From contig NZ_LSIJ01000057.1 in the NCBI RefSeq assembly GCF_001556185.1, positions 10,185 through 74,184 on the forward strand: a stretch of DNA of 64,000 bases. Direction: 5' to 3'. A program made the position numbers and the translations under genes. Numbering within the stretch: position 1 is the first letter of the stretch; the number at the start of each line of letters is the position of its first letter. This stretch comes from Sphingomonas sp. CCH10-B3. GTDB lineage: Bacteria; Pseudomonadota; Alphaproteobacteria; Sphingomonadales; Sphingomonadaceae. Shown here one piece after another: positions 53,979 to 64,000 of the stretch. The notes under the pieces were generated by a model, which did no database searches, was not told the origin of the DNA, and worked only from the letters and a program-made list of their open reading frames with translations.

Positions 53979-54884
53979 ATGATCGAAGCGCTGCGCACCC
54001 CTGACGATCGTTTCGCCAATCTGCCCGGCTTTCCCTGGGCGCCGCATTATGTCGACGATCTGCCGGGCTATGAGGGGCTGCGCGCAGCTTACATCGACGA
54101 AGGCCCGCGCGATGCCGACCGCACTTTCCTTTGCCTCCACGGCGAGCCGAGCTGGAGCTATCTCTACCGCCGGATGATCCCGGTACTCCTCGAGAGCAGC
54201 GCGCGGGTCGTCGCGCCCGATTTCTTCGGCTTCGGGCGGTCGGACAAGCCGGTCAAGCAGAGCGACTACAGCTTCGATTTCCACCGCAACTACCTGCTCG
54301 CGCTGGTCGAGCGGCTCGATCTGAAGCACCTCACGCTGGTGGTGCAGGACTGGGGCGGCCTGATCGGCTTGACGCTGCCGATTGTCCCCGAATTTGCCGC
54401 GCGGCTCGACCGGCTGATCGTTATGAATACGGGCATCGGCACGGGCCAGTCGGCGGGTCCCGGCTTCATGGCTTGGAAGAATTATGCACTTTCGACGCCC
54501 GATCTGCCGATCGGCGCGCTGATCGCACGCGGCACGCCGCATCTGACACCGGAAGAAATCGCGGCCTATGACGCGCCCTATCCCGACGCGAGCTATAAGG
54601 CGGGCGCGCAGATCTTCCCCGCGCTCGTCCCGATCGAGCCCGACATGGCCGGCGCCGACTATGGCCGTGCGGCGAGCACATGGTGGTCGACCGAATGGAA
54701 CGGCCCGACCTTCATGGCCGTCGGCGACGCCGATCCTGTGCTTGGCCCGCCGCAGATGGCGGTGCTCCGCAAACAGATCAAGGGCTGCCCTGAACCGATG
54801 ATGATCGCCGGCGGGGGCCATTTCGTCCAGGAGTGGGGCGAAGAAATCGCCCGCGCCGCGCTGGAGTCGTTCGGCGGGCGCTGA
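53979..54884 (+). CDS. Haloalkane dehalogenase (HLD-I-type alpha/beta hydrolase)
   Basis: 301 aa. Hydrolyses carbon-halogen bonds of haloalkanes. Numbering matches DhlA: HGEPSWSYLYR oxyanion motif (54-64), nucleophile D124 and halide-binding W125 in VVQDWGGLIG, second Trp W166 in PGFMAWKNY, acid D251 (or D249) in GDADPVLGPP, base H280 in AGGGHFVQEW. Ligands for halide and catalysis are all present, so activity is credible. Alternatives would be other HLD-I or epoxide hydrolases, but the Trp pair and HGEPxW argue for dehalogenase. Confidence 0.9.
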   Translation: MIEALRTPDDRFANLPGFPWAPHYVDDLPGYEGLRAAYIDEGPRDADRTFLCLHGEPSWSYLYRRMIPVLLESSARVVAPDFFGFGRSDKPVKQSDYSFDFHRNYLLALVERLDLKHLTLVVQDWGGLIGLTLPIVPEFAARLDRLIVMNTGIGTGQSAGPGFMAWKNYALSTPDLPIGALIARGTPHLTPEEIAAYDAPYPDASYKAGAQIFPALVPIEPDMAGADYGRAASTWWSTEWNGPTFMAVGDADPVLGPPQMAVLRKQIKGCPEPMMIAGGGHFVQEWGEEIARAALESFGGR

Positions 54885-54905
54885 CCCCCCAAATATTGCC
54901 GTTGA

Positions 54906-57261
<2,356 letters not shown>

Positions 57262-57262
<1 letters not shown>

Positions 57263-58605
57263 TGGCCCGCTTTACGTTCAAGCTCCCCGACATCGGCGAA
57301 GGTATTTCGGAAGCCGAGATCGTCGCGTGGCACGTCGAGGTCGGCGATACCGTCGCCGAGGATCAGCAGATAGCCGACATGATGACCGACAAGGCGACGG
57401 TCGAAATGGAATCGCCCGTTGCCGGCAAGGTGATCGAGCTGGCCGGCGAAGTCGGCGACCAGATCGCGATCGGCGCGATGCTGGTGGTGATCGAGACCGA
57501 AGGCGATTTCTCGGCCGAGGAAGCGCCCGCGCTCGGGCCGGTCGAGACCGAACTGAAAGTCGCTCCGCTCAGCCCCGAGCAGGAGGAAGTCGCCGAGCAG
57601 TACGGGGCGGAGAATCCGGGGGTTGAGGAAGCGCCTGCTCCCCTCCCGCTTGCGGGCGGGGTCGGGGGTGGGCACGCCCCTCAGACCGACGCGAAAGCCG
57701 AAGCCGGCTTCCCACCCCTGGCCCCTTCCGCAAGCGGGAGGGGGAACGCGGTCCTCGCTTCCCCCGCCGTGCGTGCCCGCGCCGCCGACCTCGGCATCGA
57801 CCTGGCGCAAGTGAAGTGCGACGGCGACCGCGTCCGCCACGCCGATCTCGACGCCTATCTGCGCTATGGTAGCGGCGAGGGCTATCACCCGCCGCACGCC
57901 AGCCGTGCGCGGGCCGACCAGCCGATCAAGGTCATCGGCATGCGCCGCCGCATCGCCGAAAACATGGCCGCGTCGAAGCGCGCGATCCCGCATTTCACTT
58001 ATGTCGACGAGATCGACGTTACCGAGCTTGAGCGCGTCCGCGCCGACCTCAACGCCAATCGCGGCGGGCGGCCCAAGCTGACGATGCTGCCGCTGCTGAT
58101 CGTCGCGATCTGCCGTACCATCGCTGACTTCCCGATGATCAATGCGCGCTATGACGACGAAGCGGGCGTGGTGACGCGCCACGGCCAGGTCCATCTCGGC
58201 ATGGCGACGCAGACCGACGCCGGGCTGATGGTGCCGGTGATCCGCGACGCGCAGGACCGCAATGTCTGGCAGCTCGCGACCGAAATCGCCCGCCTCGCCG
58301 AGGCCGCACGCACTGGCAAGGCGACCTCGGCCGAGCTGAGCGGCTCGACGCTTACCGTCACTTCGCTCGGCCCGCTCGGCGGCATTGCGACCACGCCGGT
58401 GATCAACCGCCCCGAAGTCGCGATCATCGGGCCCAACAAGATCGTCGAACGGCCCGTCTTCGTCGGCGACGACATCGTCCGCGCCAAGCTGATGAACCTG
58501 TCGATCAGCTGTGACCACCGCGTCGTCGACGGCTGGGACGCGGCGAGCTTCGTGCAGGCGCTGAAGAAGCTGCTCGAAACCCCGGTGTTGCTGTTCGCGG
58601 ATTGA
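57262..58605 (+). CDS. bkdB: Dihydrolipoamide acyltransferase (E2) with a palindromic element in its linker
   Basis: 447 aa. Core subunit of the complex: lipoyl domain (1-80, MMTDKATVEMESPVAGK with lipoyl-Lys), a subunit-binding domain (about 163-200; LASPAVRARAADLGIDLAQVKCDGDRV) and the catalytic domain (about 220-447; GMRRRIAENMAASKRAIPHFTY, SCDHRVVDGWDAA with the catalytic His). Residues about 126-161, rich in Pro, Gly and Ala, are encoded by a copy of the double-palindrome repeat (57640-57744) that keeps the frame. It lies in the flexible linker where such an insert would be tolerated. TAATG overlap with E1 beta. E3 is not in this window. Confidence 0.95.
57640..57744. repeat. Double-palindrome element, copy C, inside the E2 gene
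   Basis: Left palindrome 57640-57661 (one mismatch from copies A and B), right palindrome 57722-57743 (one mismatch), with G4TGGG and CCCACCCC inward. Read in frame as APLPLAGGVGGGHAP and then PPLAPSASGRGN. 105 bp, a multiple of three. Confidence 0.9.
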
Positions 58606-58660
58606 GGGATTGCCGCGCGCGCATCCCCAATCCGTCACACGGTTGCGCTAAACATCGGTG

Positions 58661-59482
58661 ATGCGCTTCGACCTTCTCCAGTCGCTCAGCATTGCGGGCG
58701 ATGCCGATACTCCCAATGACGACCGCACCGGCTGCACCGACCGCCTTGCCTGGGTGATCGACGGCGCCACCGATCTCGGCCCGCCGGGCCTTGTCGGCAG
58801 CCAGGGCGGCGCGGCGTGGATCGCCGATGCGGCGTGCACCGCGTTCGCGCAGGCCGAAGACGGATCGATCGATGCGATCTGCGCGAGCGTGTTCGCGCAG
58901 GTCCAGCGCCGTTACGTCGCCGCGCAGCAGCGCGAAGCCCTCGGCCGGTGGGAGCTGCCTTCCGCAGCCTTTCTTGCCGCACGCGCTGGCCCGCACGGCA
59001 TCGAGCTGGGCTGGGCGGCCGACTGCGCCGCGCTGATCCGTCGCACCGATGGCGTCGAGCGGATCGGCCCGCGCGTCGAGCGCGATCGGGAAGCGAGCGA
59101 CGCAGCCCAGTTCGTCGGCCATGGCCTTGGCGCCAAGGAGCGCTCGCCCGACATCATCGCCATGCTGCGCGCGTCGCGGTCGCGGCTGCCGCGCCATGTG
59201 CTCGGCGTCGAGCCGCTCGCGCCCGAGGACCTCGGCCTTGCCGTCGTGCCTGCCGCCCCCGGCGACGACGTGCTGCTGATGAGCGACGGTTTCGCCGCGC
59301 TGGTCGACAGCTATGCCGCGCTCGATGCCGAGGAACTGATGGCGACGCTCGCCACGCGCGGGCTCGTCGAGCTTGCCTTCGAGCTGCGCGCGATCGAGGC
59401 GGGCGACGCCGCCTGCACGCGCTTCCCGCGCTTCAAGCGCTCCGACGACGCGAGCGCCCTCTGGCTGCGCGTCGCTGCCTGA
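58661..59482 (+). CDS. PP2C-type protein phosphatase
   Basis: 273 aa. Metal-dependent Ser/Thr phosphatase-like fold with Asp residues in DRLAWVIDGATDLG, LLMSDGFAALVD and RSDDASALWLR. The usual N-terminal RxxNxD motif is weak (DTPNDDRT), so a divergent member. Substrate unknown. ATG 58661, with an in-frame GTG just before it. Ends 6 bp from the oppositely oriented SDR. Confidence 0.8.
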   Translation: MRFDLLQSLSIAGDADTPNDDRTGCTDRLAWVIDGATDLGPPGLVGSQGGAAWIADAACTAFAQAEDGSIDAICASVFAQVQRRYVAAQQREALGRWELPSAAFLAARAGPHGIELGWAADCAALIRRTDGVERIGPRVERDREASDAAQFVGHGLGAKERSPDIIAMLRASRSRLPRHVLGVEPLAPEDLGLAVVPAAPGDDVLLMSDGFAALVDSYAALDAEELMATLATRGLVELAFELRAIEAGDAACTRFPRFKRSDDASALWLRVAA

Positions 59483-59488
59483 GCCGCC

Positions 59489-60265
59489 TCAAGCCTTCCC
59501 GCGCTGAATCGCTGCTGCGGCGCGGCGAGCGACCGACCGCGGCACCGCGCGGGTCAGCAGCGCCATCGTTGCGTTGGCGAAGCCCGACACCTTGATCGCG
59601 CGGTTGGCCTTCAGCGCGCGCAGGCCGTCGCGGATCACCGGCGCGGGGCCGGTGGCGAAGCGGCGGAACGACACGTCCGCCATCGCATTTGCCTCGAAAA
59701 ATTCGGTCTCGACCGGCCCCGGGCAGAGCGCGGTCACATGCACGCCGCGCCCCTTCACTTCCACGTGCAGCGCTTCCGAAAAGCTCAGCACAAAGGCTTT
59801 GCTGGCGTAATAGATCGCCATGTACGGCCCGGCCTGAAACGCCGCCGTCGAGGCGATGTTGAGGATCGCGCCGCGCCGCATCTGGAGCATGCCGGGCAGC
59901 ACCGCATGGGCGAGCTCGACCAGCGCGCGGCAGTTCAGGTCGATCATCCGCGCCTGCATCGCCCAGTCGAGCTCGGCAAAGGCGCCGCGCGCGCCGTAAC
60001 CGGCATTGTTGACGAGCAGATTGACGCTCAACCCCGCCTTGCCGATCGCCGCCATCAGTCCCGCGACTGCCCCCGGCGCCGCCAGATCGGCGGCAATCAC
60101 GTGCGCCTGCACGCCATATCGGTCGCGCAGCGTCGCCGCGAGTGCCTCCAGCCGATCCACCCGCCGCGCGGTCAGGATCAGGTCATGCCCTTCTGCCGCC
60201 AGCGCCAGCGCAAAATGAGCGCCCAGCCCCGCCGACGCGCCAGTGACCAGTGCCGTGTCCGCCAT
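59489..60265 (-). CDS. Short-chain dehydrogenase/reductase
   Basis: 258 aa. NAD(P)-binding ALVTGASAGLGAHFALALA, NNAG, LNIASTAAFQAGPYMAIYYASKAF (Ser, Tyr, Lys). DltE-type SDR of unknown substrate. No obvious operon partner. Confidence 0.9.
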   Translation of the reverse strand: MADTALVTGASAGLGAHFALALAAEGHDLILTARRVDRLEALAATLRDRYGVQAHVIAADLAAPGAVAGLMAAIGKAGLSVNLLVNNAGYGARGAFAELDWAMQARMIDLNCRALVELAHAVLPGMLQMRRGAILNIASTAAFQAGPYMAIYYASKAFVLSFSEALHVEVKGRGVHVTALCPGPVETEFFEANAMADVSFRRFATGPAPVIRDGLRALKANRAIKVSGFANATMALLTRAVPRSVARRAAAAIQRGKA

Positions 60266-60336
60266 TGCTTGCTGCTCCCTTTGCGCGCCCGAAGTGCTAG
60301 AGGCGTTCCCTAGAGCCAGCAGAGGAGACGGGATAG

Positions 60337-61539
60337 ATGCGCCGCGATGTCGACTTCACCAATGCCAGCGGTCACCGGCTCGTCGGGCGGCTCGAGATGC
60401 CGCCGGGGCGCGTCCGCGCCGTCACGCTGTTCGCGCATTGCTTCACCTGCACCGCCAGCAGCCATGGCGCGCGGCGGATCAGCATGGCGCTCGCCGAGCA
60501 TGGCATCGCCACGCTCGCCTTCGATTTCACCGGGCTCGGCAAGTCGGAAGGGGCGTTCGCCGACAGCCATTTCGCGGCGAACGTCAGCGATCTGATCGCT
60601 GCTGCCGATTATCTGCGCGGCACCGTCGGTGCGCCCGCGATTCTCGTCGGCCATTCGCTCGGCGGCGCGGCCGTCATTGCCGCCGCTGGCGAGATTCCCG
60701 AATGCACCGCCGTCGTCACGATCGGCGCGCCGTTCGACCCCGCGCATGTGCTCCACCAGCTCGGCGACCAGATCGCCAAGGTCCGCAGCCAGGGCCAGGC
60801 CGAAGTGACGATCGGCGGGCGGCCGTTCGAGGTCTCCAGCGCCTTCCTCGACGCGGTCGAGGGGCATGACCAGGCCGGGCGGCTGGCAAAGCTGAAGCGC
60901 GCGCTGCTCGTGCTCCATTCGCCGACCGACGCGACCGTCGGCATCGAGAACGCCGGCAAGATTTTCGACGCGGCCAAGCACCCGAAAAGCTTCGTCTCGC
61001 TCGGGCAGGCCGACCATCTGCTCACCCAGCCAGCGCCCGCCGCCTATGCCGCCGCTATCATCGCCGCCTGGGTCGAGCCCTTCCTCGCGCCCGCGCAAAG
61101 CCCCGAGGCGCCGCCCGAAGGCCAGGTCCGCGTCACCACCACCGACGCCAAATTCACCACGATCGTCGATTCATCGGGCCACAGCTTCCTCGCCGACGAG
61201 CCGCTGAAGGTTGGCGGCAATGATCTGGGGCCGACGCCCTATGATCTACTGCTGTCGGCGCTCGGCACCTGCACCGCGATGACGATCAAGCTCGTCGCCG
61301 AGCGCGAGGGCATTCCGCTCGAGGGGGTATCGGTGCTGCTGCGCCACGACCGCTGCCATTCGGAAGATTGCGCGAGCACCGGCGAGGGCCGCCCGAAGAT
61401 CGAGGTGCTGAGCCGCGACATCACGCTGTCGGGCGACCTGACCGAAGCCCAGCGCGCGCGGATGCTCGTCATCGCCGACAAATGCCCGGTCCACCGCACG
61501 CTCGAAAGCGCGCCGGTGATCAAGACGCGGCTGGCGTGA
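60337..61539 (+). CDS. Alpha/beta hydrolase-OsmC fusion protein
   Basis: 400 aa. Residues 1-255 are an alpha/beta hydrolase: nucleophile S107 in VGHSLGG, Asp in SPTDATVG, His in GQADHLL. Residues 265-400 are an OsmC domain with the two redox cysteines in SALGTCTAM and ADKCPVHR. OsmC proteins reduce organic peroxides; the hydrolase may act on the same lipid or peroxide. GAGGAGA ribosome site. This fusion is known among sphingomonads and relatives (recalled, not searched). Confidence 0.92.
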   Translation: MRRDVDFTNASGHRLVGRLEMPPGRVRAVTLFAHCFTCTASSHGARRISMALAEHGIATLAFDFTGLGKSEGAFADSHFAANVSDLIAAADYLRGTVGAPAILVGHSLGGAAVIAAAGEIPECTAVVTIGAPFDPAHVLHQLGDQIAKVRSQGQAEVTIGGRPFEVSSAFLDAVEGHDQAGRLAKLKRALLVLHSPTDATVGIENAGKIFDAAKHPKSFVSLGQADHLLTQPAPAAYAAAIIAAWVEPFLAPAQSPEAPPEGQVRVTTTDAKFTTIVDSSGHSFLADEPLKVGGNDLGPTPYDLLLSALGTCTAMTIKLVAEREGIPLEGVSVLLRHDRCHSEDCASTGEGRPKIEVLSRDITLSGDLTEAQRARMLVIADKCPVHRTLESAPVIKTRLA

Positions 61540-61725
61540 GGGGCGAAAGGTGTCAAAGGTTACGACCATCCTAGGGGGGGCCCGGCGGGAGGGTGCGCGG
61601 CGGGAGTGATGACAATGGGAAAGAGCGATTCGGGCGACAGTCGCAGAGGATTTCCTATTTTGGAAGGGGGTCGGGTAGCGGGAAGTGGGTTGAAGAATAA
61701 GTGATTATTGAACCCGCTTGCGGCT

Positions 61726-63900
61726 TCAGCGGGCAAACCGAATGCCGGCGACAAACTGGCGTCGCGGCCCTGCGAACAAGCCGTCCACCCGGCTCGCGAT
61801 ATAGGCAGCGTCGAACAGATTCTCCACAGTCGCAAAAAACTGGATGGGCGATCCTGGTAGTCGATAATTCAGCGCGAGCCGCGCGATCGTGCGCGCCGGG
61901 ATTGGGCCGTTCAGCCCATCGGCACTGGGGATACGAGTATTCGACGCATTGGCAAATTGTTCGCTGACGTGATTCAGGCCGATTTCGGCGGTTAGGCCAG
62001 CGGGATGGACATAACCGACACGCACGTCGATCAGATGCTCGGGCGCGTAGGGAATCCGGTTACCGCGCACGCCGCGCGTCACTTCATCGACATCGCTAAG
62101 GAATTTGGCCTCGAACAAATAGCTGTAACTCAGTCCGAATCGGACGCGGCCAACATCGGTCGACGCGCTTAGCTCGACCCCGCGATGCCGCGCCTGTCCG
62201 GCGTTGACGAACGTGCCGCTGCGCCCGCCCACCAAAGGCCCCTCGACGATCAGATCGCTCAGGTCCATTTCAAACAGCGTCGCGTCGATCGACAGTCCGT
62301 CGTGCTGACGAAGACGCAAGCCGATTTCGGTTTCGGTGCTGCGTTCGGGGCGAACCGCGTTAAACGGGGCGCTGGGATTGAAGTCGCGATCGGGACGCGG
62401 TGGAGCGAATCCTTTGTGAACGCCGATGAACGCAGTAAGCGCATCGCTCGCAGCCCAGGTCACCCCGACGCCCGGCAGCACCACCGACTGCGCCGATGTC
62501 GCTTGGCGATCGATGGCGATGAAATTGGCGACCCGCGCGCGGTTGGCCGTTTCGATCCATTCGATGCGCACGCCCGGCGTCAGGCGAAAGCGCCCAACGC
62601 GAAAGCTGTTCTGGACATACGCCGAATATGCAGTGGTGCTGATATCATTGTCGTCGCGCAGCAAAGTGCCCGGTGATGCCTCACGCGCCGCCGCCGTCAG
62701 CCCGTTATAACGTTTGCGATTGGTGTCCTCAAAATGCGCACGCGCGCCGACAATCGCCTCGCTGGTTATGCCGAGCGCGGACCAGGCGAACTGAAGTCGC
62801 GGCTCGATCCCCCAAAAGGCGAAGACCCGCGGGCGCATCTTGTTGCCGCACAGATCGGCGAAGCCTTCGTAATCGGTGCGTGCTGCGCCAACACACCCGG
62901 TCGCCGGATTGGCGGTCATCGTATCGACCGAGGTGTCGGCTTGCCGGTATGACGCGCGGAAGGTGCGGGTGTAATATGCCTGCGTCGAAAGCTGGATGCC
63001 GGGCGCCAGATCCCAGTGGTGCACCGCCTGCCCGCTGAGGCGATCGAGTACGAACCGGTCGTTGCGGAATGGATTATAGTAGGGGCTGATCGCATAGCGA
63101 GCCGCGTCCAGCCCGCCTTCGGTCAGGTTACTATACTCTTCATAATAGGCAATTTTCAGGGTGAGTGACTGCGCCGAGCCGAGGGCGATTCGGGCCTTGG
63201 CGGCAATTTCATCGACGCGGGTTGCATGGAAATCGCGAATGCCGTCGCCGCGTTTGTGCGTGGCGTCGATCCGAAGCCCGGCCGAGCCGTTCCCAATGCC
63301 GACGCTAGCGTCGAAGCTGCGATAGCTGCGCTCGCCGACGCTGACGCTGCCCACGACCATCGGGCGATCGGGCACGGCGTTGGTGACGAAGTTGACGACA
63401 CCACCGATCGATTGTGGGCCATAGAGGATTTGCGCCGACCCCTTGCGCAATTCGATGCGCTCGACCCGGTGAAGCGGCGGGTAGTAGTGCGCCGACGGAT
63501 CGGCATATGGCGCGGGCTGGATCGGAACGCCATCCTCCAGCAACAGCGTGCGGCCCGAGCGCCGGGCATTGAGTCCGCGCACCGAAATGTTGAGCTTGAA
63601 CCCAAAACCATCCTCGTCGATGACCTGAAGTCCCGGCGCGCGGCGCAGCGCGTCCTTGACGGTAATCGGCTGCAGCCGCTTGAGCGCGCTGGCGTCGATG
63701 ATCGTCAGCGATCCGGCAACGCTCGCCGCCTGCTCCGGGATGATGCCGCGCACAACGACGTCATCGGAATTCGGATCACTTTCGAGGGGGGATGCCTGAC
63801 TGCCGCTCGAACCAAGTGCCGCGACGGTAAGCGCGGCGCCGGTCGCGATCAGGCGTATCGCTGCCAGAAACGGCGCGCGCCGATTTACGATCGCGATCAT
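61726..63900 (-). CDS. TonB-dependent outer-membrane receptor
   Basis: 724 aa. N-terminal signal (about 1-36, RRAPFLAAIRLIATGAALTVAALGSSGSQA), TonB-box-like DVVVRG, plug domain (LKRLQPITVKDALRRAPGLQVIDEDGFGFKLNISVRGLNARRSGRTLLLEDGVPIQPAPYADP), barrel ending PGSPIQFFATVENLFDAAY and VAGIRFAR. Similar in pattern to FecA-type iron or siderophore receptors; ligand unknown. ATG 63900; a GTG 21 bp upstream is the alternative. No regulator adjacent. Confidence 0.88.
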   Translation of the reverse strand: MIAIVNRRAPFLAAIRLIATGAALTVAALGSSGSQASPLESDPNSDDVVVRGIIPEQAASVAGSLTIIDASALKRLQPITVKDALRRAPGLQVIDEDGFGFKLNISVRGLNARRSGRTLLLEDGVPIQPAPYADPSAHYYPPLHRVERIELRKGSAQILYGPQSIGGVVNFVTNAVPDRPMVVGSVSVGERSYRSFDASVGIGNGSAGLRIDATHKRGDGIRDFHATRVDEIAAKARIALGSAQSLTLKIAYYEEYSNLTEGGLDAARYAISPYYNPFRNDRFVLDRLSGQAVHHWDLAPGIQLSTQAYYTRTFRASYRQADTSVDTMTANPATGCVGAARTDYEGFADLCGNKMRPRVFAFWGIEPRLQFAWSALGITSEAIVGARAHFEDTNRKRYNGLTAAAREASPGTLLRDDNDISTTAYSAYVQNSFRVGRFRLTPGVRIEWIETANRARVANFIAIDRQATSAQSVVLPGVGVTWAASDALTAFIGVHKGFAPPRPDRDFNPSAPFNAVRPERSTETEIGLRLRQHDGLSIDATLFEMDLSDLIVEGPLVGGRSGTFVNAGQARHRGVELSASTDVGRVRFGLSYSYLFEAKFLSDVDEVTRGVRGNRIPYAPEHLIDVRVGYVHPAGLTAEIGLNHVSEQFANASNTRIPSADGLNGPIPARTIARLALNYRLPGSPIQFFATVENLFDAAYIASRVDGLFAGPRRQFVAGIRFAR

Positions 63901-64000
63901 TCTGGGCCCCCGCTCCGTCACGCCCGGCGTAGCGTGGGGATGCCCGGATCGCCAAGCCTAAATCGCGTGCGTTGTCACACCACCTCAAACAACCCCGCAG

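Noticed and set aside
61555..61600. G-run region near 61570 as a terminator or G-quadruplex
   Set aside because: One run of G's and scattered GGG groups, but no hairpin with T-run and no regular spacing; nothing supportable.

Overview
The window is GC-rich chromosomal DNA of an alphaproteobacterium. Gene content and order point to Sphingomonadales (Sphingomonas/Sphingopyxis type). Supporting signs are the block rimP-nusA-ylxR-infB-rbfA-tdk-truB-rpsO-pnp, the neighbourhood lepB-rnc-era, TonB-dependent receptors, paired periplasmic amidohydrolases, and several families of small dispersed palindromes of the kind scattered through sphingomonad genomes. I see no rRNA, tRNA, insertion sequence, phage or CRISPR array. 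Coding density is high and no gap between genes exceeds 300 bp.

Layout. 1-1169: 3'-truncated MurA-family gene (minus). 1.3-7 kb: a TolB-propeller/amidohydrolase fusion, then a YHYH-domain protein overlapping a HupE/UreJ-type membrane protein. 7.1-10.1 kb: OmpR-type response regulator and histidine kinase (overlapping), and an AIM24-type protein. 10.2-15.5 kb: TonB-dependent receptor, then a DUF1800/DUF1501 export pair ending at a bidirectional terminator. 15.5-26.1 kb: one long minus-strand information-processing operon read from a near-consensus promoter at 26.1 kb, with a thymidine kinase gene inside it. 26.2-30.6 kb: PQQ-type sugar dehydrogenase, a 49-codon orphan peptide gene, glutathione reductase and phosphoglucose isomerase. 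30.7-34.7 kb: lepB-rnc-GNAT-era-nitrilase. 34.7-35.7 kb: two hot-dog thioesterases and a tiny Cys-rich protein, all overlapping. 35.8-38.4 kb: an uncharacterised, translationally coupled set (51-aa peptide, two proteins with a jelly-roll-like part plus HEAT-like part) followed by an OmpR-type regulator without a phospho-acceptor aspartate. 38.4-44.0 kb: acyl-CoA metabolism (ligase, crotonase, thioesterase, SDR, thiolase). 44.1-52.7 kb: nitroreductase, DEAD-box helicase with a long leader, S41 peptidase lipoprotein, an amidohydrolase pair (one lacking metal ligands), a DUF4239-like membrane protein and an acyl-CoA dehydrogenase. 52.9-58.6 kb: FAH-family hydrolase, haloalkane dehalogenase, and the branched-chain 2-oxo acid dehydrogenase genes E1-alpha (frameshifted), E1-beta and E2. 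58.7-63.9 kb: PP2C-like phosphatase, SDR, hydrolase-OsmC fusion and a second TonB-dependent receptor.

Most notable: (i) a roughly 100-bp double-palindrome element occurs between genes at 20.3 and 42.8 kb, and a third copy sits in frame inside the E2 gene, where it encodes a Pro/Gly/Ala-rich linker segment; (ii) the E1-alpha gene of the same operon carries an N-terminal deletion/frameshift; (iii) the 35.8-38.4 kb cassette is a candidate undescribed peptide-plus-modification system; (iv) the orphan 49-aa peptide at 27.4 kb has a leader-like W-x-x-P motif. All functional statements come from reading motifs; no database search was run.
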